From contig CM030715.1 in assembly GCA_017979445.1 (NCBI GenBank), forward strand, positions 35,585,756 through 35,649,755: a DNA stretch of 64,000 bases, written 5' to 3'. The stretch comes from Akebia trifoliata (Eukaryota; Streptophyta; Magnoliopsida; Ranunculales; Lardizabalaceae). Positions 24,201-35,000 of this stretch are shown in pieces (position 1 is the stretch's first letter; every line of letters begins with the position of its first letter). A program made the position numbers and the translations under genes. The notes under the pieces were generated by a model. That model did not search any database. It was not told where the DNA came from and worked only from the letters and a program-made list of their open reading frames with translations.

Positions 24201-26951
24201 CGACAGAGGGCGATAGATAATTCTAGAGTTGTACCCTTTTATCCCACTGGGCCACCGGTTCCATTCCTAATGATGCTTCCAGTATACAACTACCCAACTG
24301 AGACAGGAAATCTGCAAGGATCCACAAGCCATTTTGACGGAGAGGAGGGGCTGGATAATAGCCGCGTAAACCTGTCTGATCAGAATGCAGCAGAGACCCT
24401 TGATCAGTCTGAGCTTTTCACTAGATCTAATTCTATTAAGGGTGTTGTTCCTGTGGAGCGATTGGAGGCATGCAAATCTGACATTCTTAACAGCGATTTT
24501 GCTAGCCATTGGCAAAATCTGCAATATGGCCGGTTCTGTCAAAATCCTAGGTATTCTGGTTCTCAAGTTGCGGTACCACCAGTATATGTGCAGGGAAATT
24601 TCCCGTGGGATGGTCCAGGAAGACCTCTTTCGGCTAATATGAACTTCTTCACTCAACTCATGGGTTATGGTCCTTGTCTTGTTCCTGTTGCACCACTCCA
24701 GCCTAGTTCTTATCGGCCTGCCGGTGTTTATCAACGTTATGGTGATGAAGTCCCTAGATATCGTGGTGGGACTGGGACCTACCTTCCAAATCCCGTAAGA
24801 TCACAAAAACTTGTTACTATGTGCCCTGTTTTAGTTTCCACTTTTCTTTAAGTAGCTTGTTGCCCGATAATTTTATCATAAGAGAATGAGTGTAATATGC
24901 TTGATGTGGGGAAGGCTCCCATACTTACATCACATGTTCGGTGTGCAATGGAATATCTTTCGTTCTCCCAATCAGCATGAAATTTAGCAGGGGTTGGTAT
25001 CAACAAGCTTTCTCTTAGTTAAATGTGTTGGTACTATAGTTGCTTCTTTCCAGATCACGCATTCTATACCTCGGAATCATGCATTCTATTACCAGTTTTC
25101 CCTCCACATGGCAGCCAGAAGCCTTAGTAAGGCTTCTAACCTGCAGGCTAGAATTTTTCCTTGTGTCATAAAATAGCGTAGTGTTTATTCTCTCACATTG
25201 TTCCAAGTCTGATCTGTTAGTTATCAAGAGATGCTGTTACTTGCCAAAGCTTTTTAAGTTGTATATTCTTCACTTATGCATGGGATTCAAACTGGTGGAC
25301 TGGCTTGGGTGTGAGGTTGTATGAATATTTTTCAATGTCTCACCAACTTGGGGTCCTGGGTCATTCTTTTATTAAGTGTAGCCCATGGATTTTGGGGTTT
25401 CTTAGTATTTTATTCAACAGTTTAAGTTTGGTAACAATATTTTAGTCTAGCATGCATATTCTGGGGCTCTGGGCCTTCTAGCTGGTACTTTAACCAAAAT
25501 TAAACTCGTCAGTTTTTATATGGATACTCATCATTGAACTTTGACTATTTGTTATGTTTTTTAGTATTTAGACGCTTGTATTACTAGCTTAAGCAGACAG
25601 ATGGATAGAGCTGATTTATTTTTAAAAATGTTTTCAGAAGGTTTCTTTCAGGGACCGACAATCTTCTGGTACCAAAAACCACAGAGGGAATTTCAACTAC
25701 GGCCGGAATGATCACCATGGTGACAGAGAAGGGAACTGGAATATCAATTCGAAACAGCGAGCTGACGGGCGCAGCCACAGTCGTAACCAAGCCGAGAAAC
25801 TAAGCTCAAGGTTGGACCGGATGGCATTCAATGACAGCCGAGCCAACAGACCAGTGGATTCATATAGGCATGAGTCCATCCCCTCGCACCATTCCCAAAA
25901 TGGTCCATTTGGCTCCCCAAACTCCATGCACAGTGGCTCTACTAATGTGGCACATGGCATGTATCCCATTCCATCATCAAACTCCAATGGTGTCACATCA
26001 ACTGGACCTGATGTTCCATCTGTTGTGATGCTTTGCTCCTATGATCACAATGTTGGTTATGGTTCATCTGCAGAGCAGCTTGAGTTTGGCTCTGTTGGGC
26101 CAGTGCATTTCACAGATTTTAATGAAGCTTCACAAGTTGGTGAAGGAGGTCCATCAAGGGATGTTTACGAGCAGCAGAGGTTCCAAGCAGGTTCCCCAGC
26201 ACGCTCTTCACCGGATCAGCCCTCTTCTCCTCAACTTCAAAGGTAATACTCTGCCAGTTTCCAGTAGGAAGATGCTACTTACATTCTAGTCAATCCACAG
26301 TAGCCATTAGCTTACCACCTTTTGTAGTATTGTACACATGGAAATGATCCTGACCAAGGTTTTTTAGAGGCAATTTTGGGTCAAGATAAAAACCAAGACG
26401 TCCTCAACCAAAACATTCCAAGTGTATGTTTCGGGGTCAATGTTTCATTCTGGTCTTGGTTGAAACCAGAATGTTTCTCTAAAACATATTCAGAAGGGAA
26501 CACTTTTAATTTTGTCCTATCTGATCTAGATATCTTTCTTGGACGATTATCCATTGCATAGTTGACTAATTGGATGGTTAGGACATTTCATCAGCATGAG
26601 AGTTTTGTCCTCAGCGTTAGCTGGATGCTTGTGGCACCAGAGCTGTAACGTGATTCCTTTTTTGTTTGTTTGCTTGTCATTTTTATTAGTATGATTTCAT
26701 TTTTTATTTTATTTTAATATTTCCAGTAATTTGTTCCTCTTCATTGGGTTTGCTTGTGATGCTGTCGATGTATTATCATAACAGGGGGATTTGATTATTT
26801 TGCCAGATTGGCTGGCCGGAGGAATTATCAAATGAAAGATGAGGATTTCCCACCTCTGTCGTGTCCAAGCCTAGAAGGGAATGGTGGTGGGAATGGCTAT
26901 ATTCACAAGCAGTCCCACTACCAGACCTTATCGACATCTCACTCAAAGTGA
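15202..26951 (+). CDS. Nucleotidyltransferase with PAP/OAS1-type core and long C-terminal tail (1401 aa, nine exons)
   Basis: Probably a template-independent nucleotidyltransferase of the non-canonical poly(A)/oligo(U) polymerase superfamily; its RNA substrate is unknown. Exons: 15202-15417, 17684-17872, 20954-21046, 21165-21347, 21453-21555, 21659-21847, 22312-24794, 25638-26242 and 26807-26951; phases agree at every junction. The catalytic signature is FGSVPLKTYLPDGDIDL: Gly77-Ser78, Asp89 and Asp91, with a third acid, Asp149, in VVDISFNQ. The helical PAP/OAS1 substrate-binding part follows (ISTYALETLVLYIFHVF, about 190-205) up to about residue 360. The remaining ~1000 residues are rich in Ser, Asn, Gly and Pro with no domain I recognise, and are probably disordered. 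Length fits the Arabidopsis At3g61690-type proteins (about 1300 aa). Intron 1 and intron 2 carry MITEs. Confidence 0.9.
15572..15722. mobile_element. Foldback MITE in nucleotidyltransferase intron 1
   Basis: The arms 15572-15629 and 15657-15722 are near reverse complements, sharing GGTATGCGGCTGA, TGGCAAGGGCA and GAACCA, around a spacer with TGTGTATCCCGATG. The spacer motif (GGGATACACAG next to AAAAAGATC) also occurs at 5948-5968, so a relic of the same family may lie in PLIP intron 1. Confidence 0.7.
16047..16697. mobile_element. Tourist-like element in nucleotidyltransferase intron 1
   Basis: The left end, GGCCTGTTTGGGAATATTTC (from about 16047), mirrors the right end, GGAAGTGTTCCCAAACACC (ending about 16696), with a further shared block GGATTC/GAATC. 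No transposase is visible. The terminus resembles the GGGCCTGTTTGG end of the element at 40929. Target duplication not settled. Confidence 0.5.
18585..18953 (+). mobile_element. MITE family X, copy 1 (nucleotidyltransferase intron 2)
   Basis: It begins near GAGCTGGAAAAGCACGTTTG and ends near GTCTGTTACAAACAGACCC. Ordered internal blocks include TTTTTGAGAAGCC, GCTACTTTCGCACGAGAG, GAGAAGCCAACACC and CTTCTGCTTCTCCTAGACAC. Related copies occur at 55050-55310 and, inverted, at 63756-64000. Confidence 0.65.
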
Positions 26952-28920
26952 TCAGGGTCTGTTGCTCCAGTGGTTTCTGTATATTTCACTCATGCTAGTG
27001 GAGGGCCTTTTCATGCTAGCTTATTGCTTGTATGTACATTACAGAATCAATCTTTAACAATGGTGTAGAATAGGGGATGGTGGAGATGGTGAAAGGAGAT
27101 TTCTTGTCGATCAGTTTTCTTAATGGGTTCTACACTTCATAGCTCCATGGCTGACGTAGGATCTCTGCAGGTTCGGAACCGGGAATTTGACTTTCTTGCA
27201 TAATTGTTTTTTTTTTGTATTTTTTTGGCATATATAGTCGTAGGGTTTTTGATTCATCAGTTCTTTCTTAGGTCTGATGACTCACTTCCTTTTTCTCTTT
27301 ACTGTCTTCTGAATGTTATAATGTAGTATATTTTGGTCAAAGAAAAATTGGATAACAAATATTTCCATTTTTTTATTAGTGATGAAATGCGCTAATTAGC
27401 TTTCATTTTCTCTAGTGTAGCCACTAATTTTCTTGACCGACTGTTAGAAGCTTCCCATCTTCTTAGCTATGTAACTCAACCCGTCGTGGATCTTGGATCC
27501 ATTTATAACAAAAAAAATTTATTATTTAAATGCTGCAAGGTGATAGTTTGAAGTGTTGAAGTGCCCCTTTTAAGAGCATCCAAATAGTTGGATTATAGTC
27601 TTTTTGCCTTTGCTAGATGAAGATAGATTTCTGCAACCAGTTACGCTGCATCCCAATGTTCTATTCACTTCTGATGTATATTTATACAAAATGTAGAGAT
27701 GAAACTCAGTAATTTGCTTTGCAACATATGTGGCGATTTTGAAGCTGTGGAGATCAACTTTCATAGGGCAGGTAAGGATATTCAGAAACTTCAAAGGACC
27801 AAGTGACTTGAGATGGTAAGGCGACTGGGTTTTCTCCCCCCGTCACACCTTCAAATTTCTATATGCCTCTCCACATAAAAGTGGTTACATTTAAATGTTG
27901 AACATGTGTGTTAGGGTGGTTGGAACGGGCGGCCTGCCAAAGCAAAAAAAAAAAAAAACAAACAAAGAAAAAAGAAACTTTAATGGACCCCTCCCTTGGT
28001 TTCATTAATCATTATTATGACCACATAGGTGAGGGAATCAGGGAAAATGAATTACAGCGAAAGACAGCTCACAGGGACATTGGCCATTTTCCACCATTTG
28101 AAAGGGTATTTTGGTATTTATTGAATGGTATTTTTGTATTTAATGAGGTAATTCTTGATCATTTAATTACATGTTATTCATTTGGATATATTCTTTTAAG
28201 CATTTAAAATCATATCTTTAGCCTTCCATGTTTTGAAACTGTTTCGCTTGGTGGCACATAAATTTGCAACCTACAACCAACAGTCCAGTAGAGTTAGAAA
28301 ATATACAAACACTTTCCTTACTACGTTAGTCAGGCTAGTCTTACCTTAGGAAATATCATTGATCACTAGACACGAGGGAGCGCCAAAATTCACCCTAAGA
28401 GCACTACATTAATATGTTTGTGTACTCCCACCCCCCTTTCTCACGTGTTTGAAATTGAATTCTAATGTGGCCGTTGACTTACTGTATGACTGTGTGTCAC
28501 CTTGACCGAACCCAAGGAGCAAATATCAGGTTATTGTACACCAATTGAAATTTGAAAGCGTTTGGTCCAAATTAAGGTACTGGAAACCATCTTCCTAATG
28601 ATCCAACCCATTTAGATCTCTTGAGTCTGAAGTGCCTTTCTTACGTTGGAATAGTAAGCACCACATAAAACCAGTTCATTGACTTATGTTAAAGGTTGGA
28701 TTAAAACGTCATCATTTATGAGCCGGACCTGACCCGTTACTAGAGCAAGAATTTGCTACTTCCCTAAGTACAAAAACTTGATGTTATAATTTGTAATATC
28801 TTATATGATGCAACAATTATTAGACCTACTAGTCTGTTGGATGATAGTTTAAAAGTTTAAAATGGCAAGGGAAAACTTCAGGAAAAACTATTGAACATGA
28901 GAAAAAATAAAAAATATATA
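26952..28920. other. Intergenic: 3' end of the nucleotidyltransferase gene and unassigned DNA
   Basis: The first few hundred bases are the likely 3' untranslated region. The rest is AT-rich, with an A-run near 27942-27957. Open frames are short and without motifs. No gene or RNA gene was recognised. Confidence 0.45.
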
Positions 28921-28923
28921 TAT

Positions 28924-29263
28924 AAGAAACGTTCAGAGGCCCTAAAGAAAGTCAAACATTGTACTAAATATTTTTCAAAATAAGGGTTAGAAGTTTTAGA
29001 ATGAACTGATTTTTGGTGAGGATGATCTCTAAATCAGTTCATTCTGAAACTTCTTACCCTAGTTTACAAGTTGAACAATTGTGGGCCGTCTAATTTTTGT
29101 AAATCATTTTTTATGGGATTAGAAATTTCAGAATGGGTGATTTTTTGCGAGGATGATCTTCTCATCATAGAGATCACCCTCACAAAAAATCAGTTCATTC
29201 CAAAATTTCTAATCCTTATTTTAAAAAATGTTTGGCTCTCTTTAAGGCCTTCGAACGCTTCCC
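28924..29263. mobile_element. Nested foldback element A
   Basis: The outer arms of about 105 bp (28924-29030 and 29165-29263) are imperfect reverse complements, running from GTTCAGAGGCC against GGCCTTCGAACGC inward. Inside are two separate small hairpins: 28982-29013 with 29032-29061, and 29116-29160 with 29171-29215. It is non-coding. It lies 13 bp from a related element, B. Confidence 0.7.
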
Positions 29264-29276
29264 ATATATATGTAAT

Positions 29277-29630
29277 GGGAAATGTTCAGCAATAAATATT
29301 TTGGCAAAACATTTTTCAAAACATGGGTTAGAGGTTTTGGAATGGGTTGATTTTTGGTGAGGATGATCTCTACAGTGAAGAGATCATCATCATCAAAAAT
29401 CAGCCCATTCCAAAACTTCTAACCCCATCAAAAATGGTTTACAAAAAATGGACGGTCCACGATTTTTCAACTTGTAAACTGGGGCTAGAAGTTTTGGAAT
29501 GGGCCGATTTTTGGTGAGGATGATCTCCTCACCGAAGAGATCATTCTCACCAAAAATCAGCCCATTCCAAAACCTCTAACCCATGTTTTGAAAAATGTTT
29601 TGCCAAAATGTTTGTTGCTGAACGGGACCC
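29277..29630. mobile_element. Nested foldback element B with perfect 9-bp target duplication
   Basis: The outer arms (about 29277-29375 and 29535-29630) are close reverse complements, containing TTTTGGCAAAACATTTTTC and GGTTAGAGGTTTTGGAATGGG. Each half also folds on itself around a GAGGATGATCTC/GAGATCAT core. ATATGTAAT occurs immediately outside both ends (29268-29276 and 29631-29639). A 9-bp duplication is the hallmark of Mutator-like transposition. No transposase is present, so it is non-autonomous. Confidence 0.8.
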
Positions 29631-29639
29631 ATATGTAAT

Positions 29640-31080
29640 ATATATTAAAAGTTATGATATATATAGAATGAAAATCATAAAATCAAGTTATTGTCATCAA
29701 ATCCCATTTTTTTTTTACATTTATGAATAACCAAATTCTATTATGTAACAATTTCCACATTAAAAGAACAAGAAAGTTTTCAAAAAACAAAAAATTCCCT
29801 GTGAAAAAACATGAAGAAATGAAAAAAAAAAAAAAAAAGGAATAAAACGAAGTTTTTTTTTCTTTCTTACAAATGAAAAAAATCACATTTTTTAATCGTT
29901 GGAGATGCTAAAGTTTTTATTTTTTATTTTTTTTAAACATCATTTTTTTGTTACTATACAATAACTGATCTTTCACTGGACATACACAGAGACAATTATC
30001 TTGCTGAACCTTTTTAATCATTGTCTCTTTTTTGCTTTATTATTTAAATCTAAGGAAAAAAATGTTTCCACTGGATTCAAAGGAATGTGCCACTGTGCAT
30101 TTTCTTAAGGTTACAACATCATGCTTTTCATGTTAATGGAGACAACAAACTCATGTCTATGTAACTATTTTTTATCTGACTTCTCACAACGGTTTTCAGA
30201 GGTTTTCATGAATGATTTCTAGCAACTTGATTCATAAGTCAACGGTTTTAATCTGATTTTCAATGAATTTTGGCCAAACATAAGTGAAAGTAAGCGGGAA
30301 CCAGTCGTGGCATTTAAGTGCTAGGCCCACTCTGCCATGCCAGACACGCACCTAGTGATTTGGTCCACAAGCCCAACTGTCAATGTCTCAGATCAGATCC
30401 AAAATCTGATCACAATTTTGGATTTGGATTGTAATGGATCCGACTTCAAAATCTATCGAATCGGTTCTAGACCATCAATGCAAGTATGTTCGATTCAATA
30501 ATTATTTGTATTATATTATATATTTTGTTATTTATAGTTTGTATATCAAATTGGATTTATTTGGACCTGATTTGATTATTGGATCAAAATATTGAGATCC
30601 AACTCAACAAAGGTTCTAGATCCGATCCATTGAATGGACCCACCTCGACACATAGAAACTAATAATAAAGGCCGGCCCACCATTTCACTATCTTCGTTTA
30701 GCGGTCAAATTTGTTTGAGTAAAAAACCTAAAAGTCAACAAAACCACTGTACAGTAATTTGACTTTTGTTTGTAAAAAGTCCGTGAAATGGTTGAAAGCG
30801 GCGATCTTTCCCAGCAATTGTAGTGGGTCCCACACACCCACTTGTAAGAAAAATACTGTGTTGGCAGTGTTGCCGTCCTGAGAAAGTGGGAATCTTTGAA
30901 TCACACATCTCGAGTATTATTTGACGGTCTGGATTCTTTATTACAACTTTTCCTTGCTTATCCCCTATCTGACTGTACTTCCATTAATAAAATCTACAAA
31001 AGCAAAATGGTACACTTCGGAAAAGGAGACAAAAAAAAAAAAAAAAAACTAAAATTAACGACTCAGACATCGATGCCCTA
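29640..31080. other. Intergenic region upstream of the channel gene
   Basis: AT-rich, with A- and T-runs at 29820-29880 and 31030-31048. Around 30370-30640 there are degenerate repeats of the AAAATCTGAT / TTGGATTTGGAT type, resembling repeats at 35750-36070 and 61000-61150. No coding feature was recognised. Confidence 0.4.
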
Positions 31081-32035
31081 AAATTCTCCCCGAATCTAGT
31101 ACTCTTTGAAATCGAGAAAAATATCTGTTATTGGTCTTCTATGAATCGACAACAGGTATGGTTAGGGTTACATGTTTGAGATTGGATCTCTCAAATTGTT
31201 CATCTGATTCGATTCAGTTCTGTTGTTTGTTGGAGTGAGTTTTGTTTAATTTTCGAACTTATTTCTGGGTTGAGTTCTACAAAAACCTTGAATTTTGTAA
31301 AAGTAATGACTACTGATGTGTCAAATTTTTTTATTAGTTTCTGAGATTGTGATTTCGTTTTATATGGGTTTGTTTTTCTTCGACTTTGGATTGAGTCCTG
31401 CTGCCTTGTTTGAAAATTCAGGATTTTTTAGTCTGTTTCTTGTGTTTATTTTGAGTTTTGGACTCTTGATGAGATTTTTCTAAACTATGTATATGTGTTC
31501 TGCTCTGGAACTCTCTTGAAAGGCACGCACCCAAATAAACTTCTTAATACAAGTGTGATACTGTAGAATAATGGGTTATCTCTGTAATCAGACCTTCATG
31601 GGCTTATCTGCTAAATTAGTCAAATTTTTAGTCCCTGTTCATTGGTTTTACTTCCAATTTCAGTGCTTTAGTTTATGAACTTATGCGTTTGCAGTGCTCA
31701 CAAGTCATAATTATTATATCTTTTACTGGTTATGAAGAGCTTCTGCATTTATTTAATACTAAAATGAGCTTCCCTGATGTTTAAAGTTTAAACTTGTTTT
31801 GTTGATTTTAGAGGTTATTCCTTTTGGAGGAAAATGCCTTTATATGGACACTTTTGTATTTGAGGAAGACGAGAGAGGATTTAACTTGAAGTTGGTATTT
31901 CTCAGGGGTTCTCTTTGGCACTTTCTAATTGAAAGTAACTGCATCAAGAACATGGAGTAGTATTCTTAACTGTCTTGAGAATCCCAAGGTTCCTTCTCTG
32001 TATTGTGCACCCTGTCGTAAATAAGTAAAAAAGTC
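31081..32035 (+). other. Probable 5' leader of the CNGC gene, with a leader intron and an upstream ORF
   Basis: CAACAG|GTATGG at about 31150-31161 looks like a splice donor, and TTTTAG at about 31807-31812 like its acceptor. After that acceptor an ATG at 31844 opens 38 codons (MDTFVFEEDERGFNLKLV start), ending at TAG 31958-31960, 75 bases before the coding ATG at 32036. Splice sites are inferred from context only. Confidence 0.35.
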
Positions 32036-35000
32036 ATGAATTACGGCGAACAGAAGTCTGTGAGGTTAGTTTCTTTGAGTCTGTATGTCTACTTCGTATT
32101 TGTTTTTTCATTAGATTACTTTTGATCATTTCTCTTCCCTTATCTTATTGCTACATGATACAAATTACCTTCATTTCTCATTTATTTGTTTAATAAACTC
32201 TTTAAAAGGTTAAATTTTTTGGGAATTGTAATAAATTATTGAAAATTAGTAAGCATTTTTGCAAGATGGTTATTTGAAAATTAACATGATCGATCATTCC
32301 TATCTCATAGTTAACCATAATTGTACTAAGCATTTTCACAAATGGTCTCTCTACCACAATTACTTGAGAACAGGAATTGAATCAAGTAATAACTTGATTT
32401 TTTTAGAGTCCAAAGGATAATCTCATGTCAGTTAAACATAATGCAAGATTAAATTACATGCATTCTCTTAGCTACTTTTTGTTCTTTTCCCTATTTTGAA
32501 GAAAACTTATAGGAGTGATATGTAGACGGTCAAAATTTTATGAATCATATGGTAGTTTAGCTTTTGATTTGGAGAATATATGTATCATTTTTTTCCTATA
32601 AGTATCCCAGGAAGCATATTTGGTAAAGGGACAATATTTTATGTTGATTAAGGCCAAAAACTTCTTGTCAATGGTATGACATACACATGCCAGCGGGTAT
32701 GTGAATTGAAGACCTTTCAATTTTTTGGCCACCTCTAAAGTGAAGTTTTTTGAAAATTTATACAAAATTCTCAACCTTAACTTCATAATTTTTTTATTGT
32801 CTTATTTCCCCTTCCTTTTTAGGCATGCCATTAGGAAATTTTTTTTAGTTATACATATTTTTTTCCTACATTTGAATGGAGTTTAAAGTAGCTAATTAAT
32901 ACTAATATTGAGAGTTATGACCTGTGCATGAGGTGGCCCACCAATTGAATGATTGGGCTACAAGTATGTCATAGCGCCAAATCAAACTACTGTTTCCATC
33001 CAAGGCACAAATTTATATCCTTTATACATAGCATTATTTTTAGGTTCTTTAACATATCAATACGATTATGTGCAATGAAAGTAGAAAAAAATTATTTTAT
33101 CGAAGTAGAAATATAAAACTTAGGGATTGGGCTTTTTTCTCAGTTGATTGGTGTAGTGTACCGAAACCATGACACCAAAGGTTCTATCCCAGCTTACCCT
33201 CCTCAAGAAAAAAGACAGAGAAATATAAACTTCCTAATATAATCAACATTAAGTATATCAAAATATAAACTATACCTGCATTTTTTTCAGGCAGAGTTAG
33301 GGTTTGTAATATTTCCTACTAGACATTAAGAATAATGTATCTGACCAATATTAGGTGCATTCAATATTTGTTAAAATGAGTACGCCTAATCCCAATTTTG
33401 AAATGAGACGAGTAATTCTCACTGATGCACTTTTGGCATTTTGACATCTAGAAGGCTTTGGAATATTCCTTTCCAGAGTTAAGCACTGTGATTTAGTTGA
33501 TTTCACTGGTTTGAATGATTTTCTATTTCCAAACAGATTATTTCTATTGATATATTTTTTCAGTTTCCTTCCAAAGAAAATATTTCTTTTCAGAAAATTC
33601 TTATTTAGAGAAATTTTCTAAGCATACATACAGGACCTTAATCAATATTAGAACAGATCTAAGTTAGTATAACTCACCTGCTTGTGTCACCAGTTATTGG
33701 ATATTTTCATTTGAGATTTGAAGATAGAAGTATATCAATTAACACCTTTGATGCTTCATCGGCTATTTTCTTCTAGGATTTGATTGTAGAAGTATTCGTC
33801 AATTTTACACTTTTGATGTTTGACCCGTGTTGGACTTCAGTAACTTGTTATGTTGAATGTGTTTGATCAGGTTTCAGGACTGGACTTCAGAGAGATCTAT
33901 AAGCTCTGGAAGGCAAATTTCCTCCAGACATGGTCCAGATTCAGGAAAATTTAAGACAACAATAAGTTCAGTTTCAGAAAGCATACAAAGAGGCTTTGCA
34001 TGGGGTTCTGAAGGGATTAAAAGCATTAGAAAATCATTAAATTTCAATTCTTTGAGCGAGTTGGTGGAGACAGACTCGAAGTCTAGGAAGAAAATTCTTG
34101 ACCCACAAGGCCCATTTCTTCAAAGGTGGAATAAAATATTTGTAATATCATGTGTGATTGCTGTGTCCATGGATCCCTTGTTTTTTTACATCCCGGTGAT
34201 CAACAACAAGAAGAATTGCCTTGATTTGGATAAAAAGTTGGAGACCACAGCTTGTGTTCTGCGTTTTTTTACTGATATCTTTTATATACTTCATATTATC
34301 TTTCAATTCCGTACTGGTTTTATTGCTCCTTCTTCTCGAGTATTTGGAAGGGGTGTTTTGGTTGAAGATTCTGTTGCCATAGCGAAACGATACCTGTCCT
34401 CATATTTCTTTATTGACATTCTTGCTGTTCTTCCCCTCCCACAGGTACACGAGTCGTTTAACCTTTATATAGTTTTGATTTATTACTTTAGTAAAAAAAT
34501 TCTTTCATCAAAAAAGAAAAAAATGTTACTGGTACCCAGTGTTGCGGTGGCCAGCCAGACACATACACAATGTCTAGGAGTCTGGTTCGTTGTGTCAAAA
34601 TACCTATGTCCATTAGTAACACTTGGACTGTCGGCTTCTGATGCAGTAAACTTTGGAATCCGACAAGTGTCTGACTCCCCTTCACCTGTTTGGATTTTAG
34701 ATAATCAACATCGTATGCTCAATGGCCTCCTCTATGGACCTTTACTGTCATGTCTGGTAGTCCAGTGGATCTGAGGAATTTAGGATCATCCACTGAAGCC
34801 AATTGGTAGGTCCCGCCTCCTGACATGTGCCATACGTGGCACAGGCTGTGAGGATGGTTTCAACCTTTCCAGACAAAGTATTATTCATACCTAGAAAGGA
34901 TAACTGATTTCTTCAATTCTCTGCTGGGAGCTCTTTCCCTTCATTATTAAGATTGTAGGAAATTATTTGTTACCTACTACAATATTGTGACTGGTACAAG

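Noticed and set aside
33120..33205. tRNA-like stretch (GGTTCTATCCC after a CAGTTGATTGG-type A box)
   Set aside because: No cloverleaf could be drawn with paired acceptor ends; at most a decayed SINE fragment in CNGC intron 1.
34445..34774. Extension of the channel exon 2 frame past 34444
   Set aside because: The frame loses channel similarity exactly at CAG|GTACAC, and exon 3 resumes the family sequence in phase; it is intron read-through.
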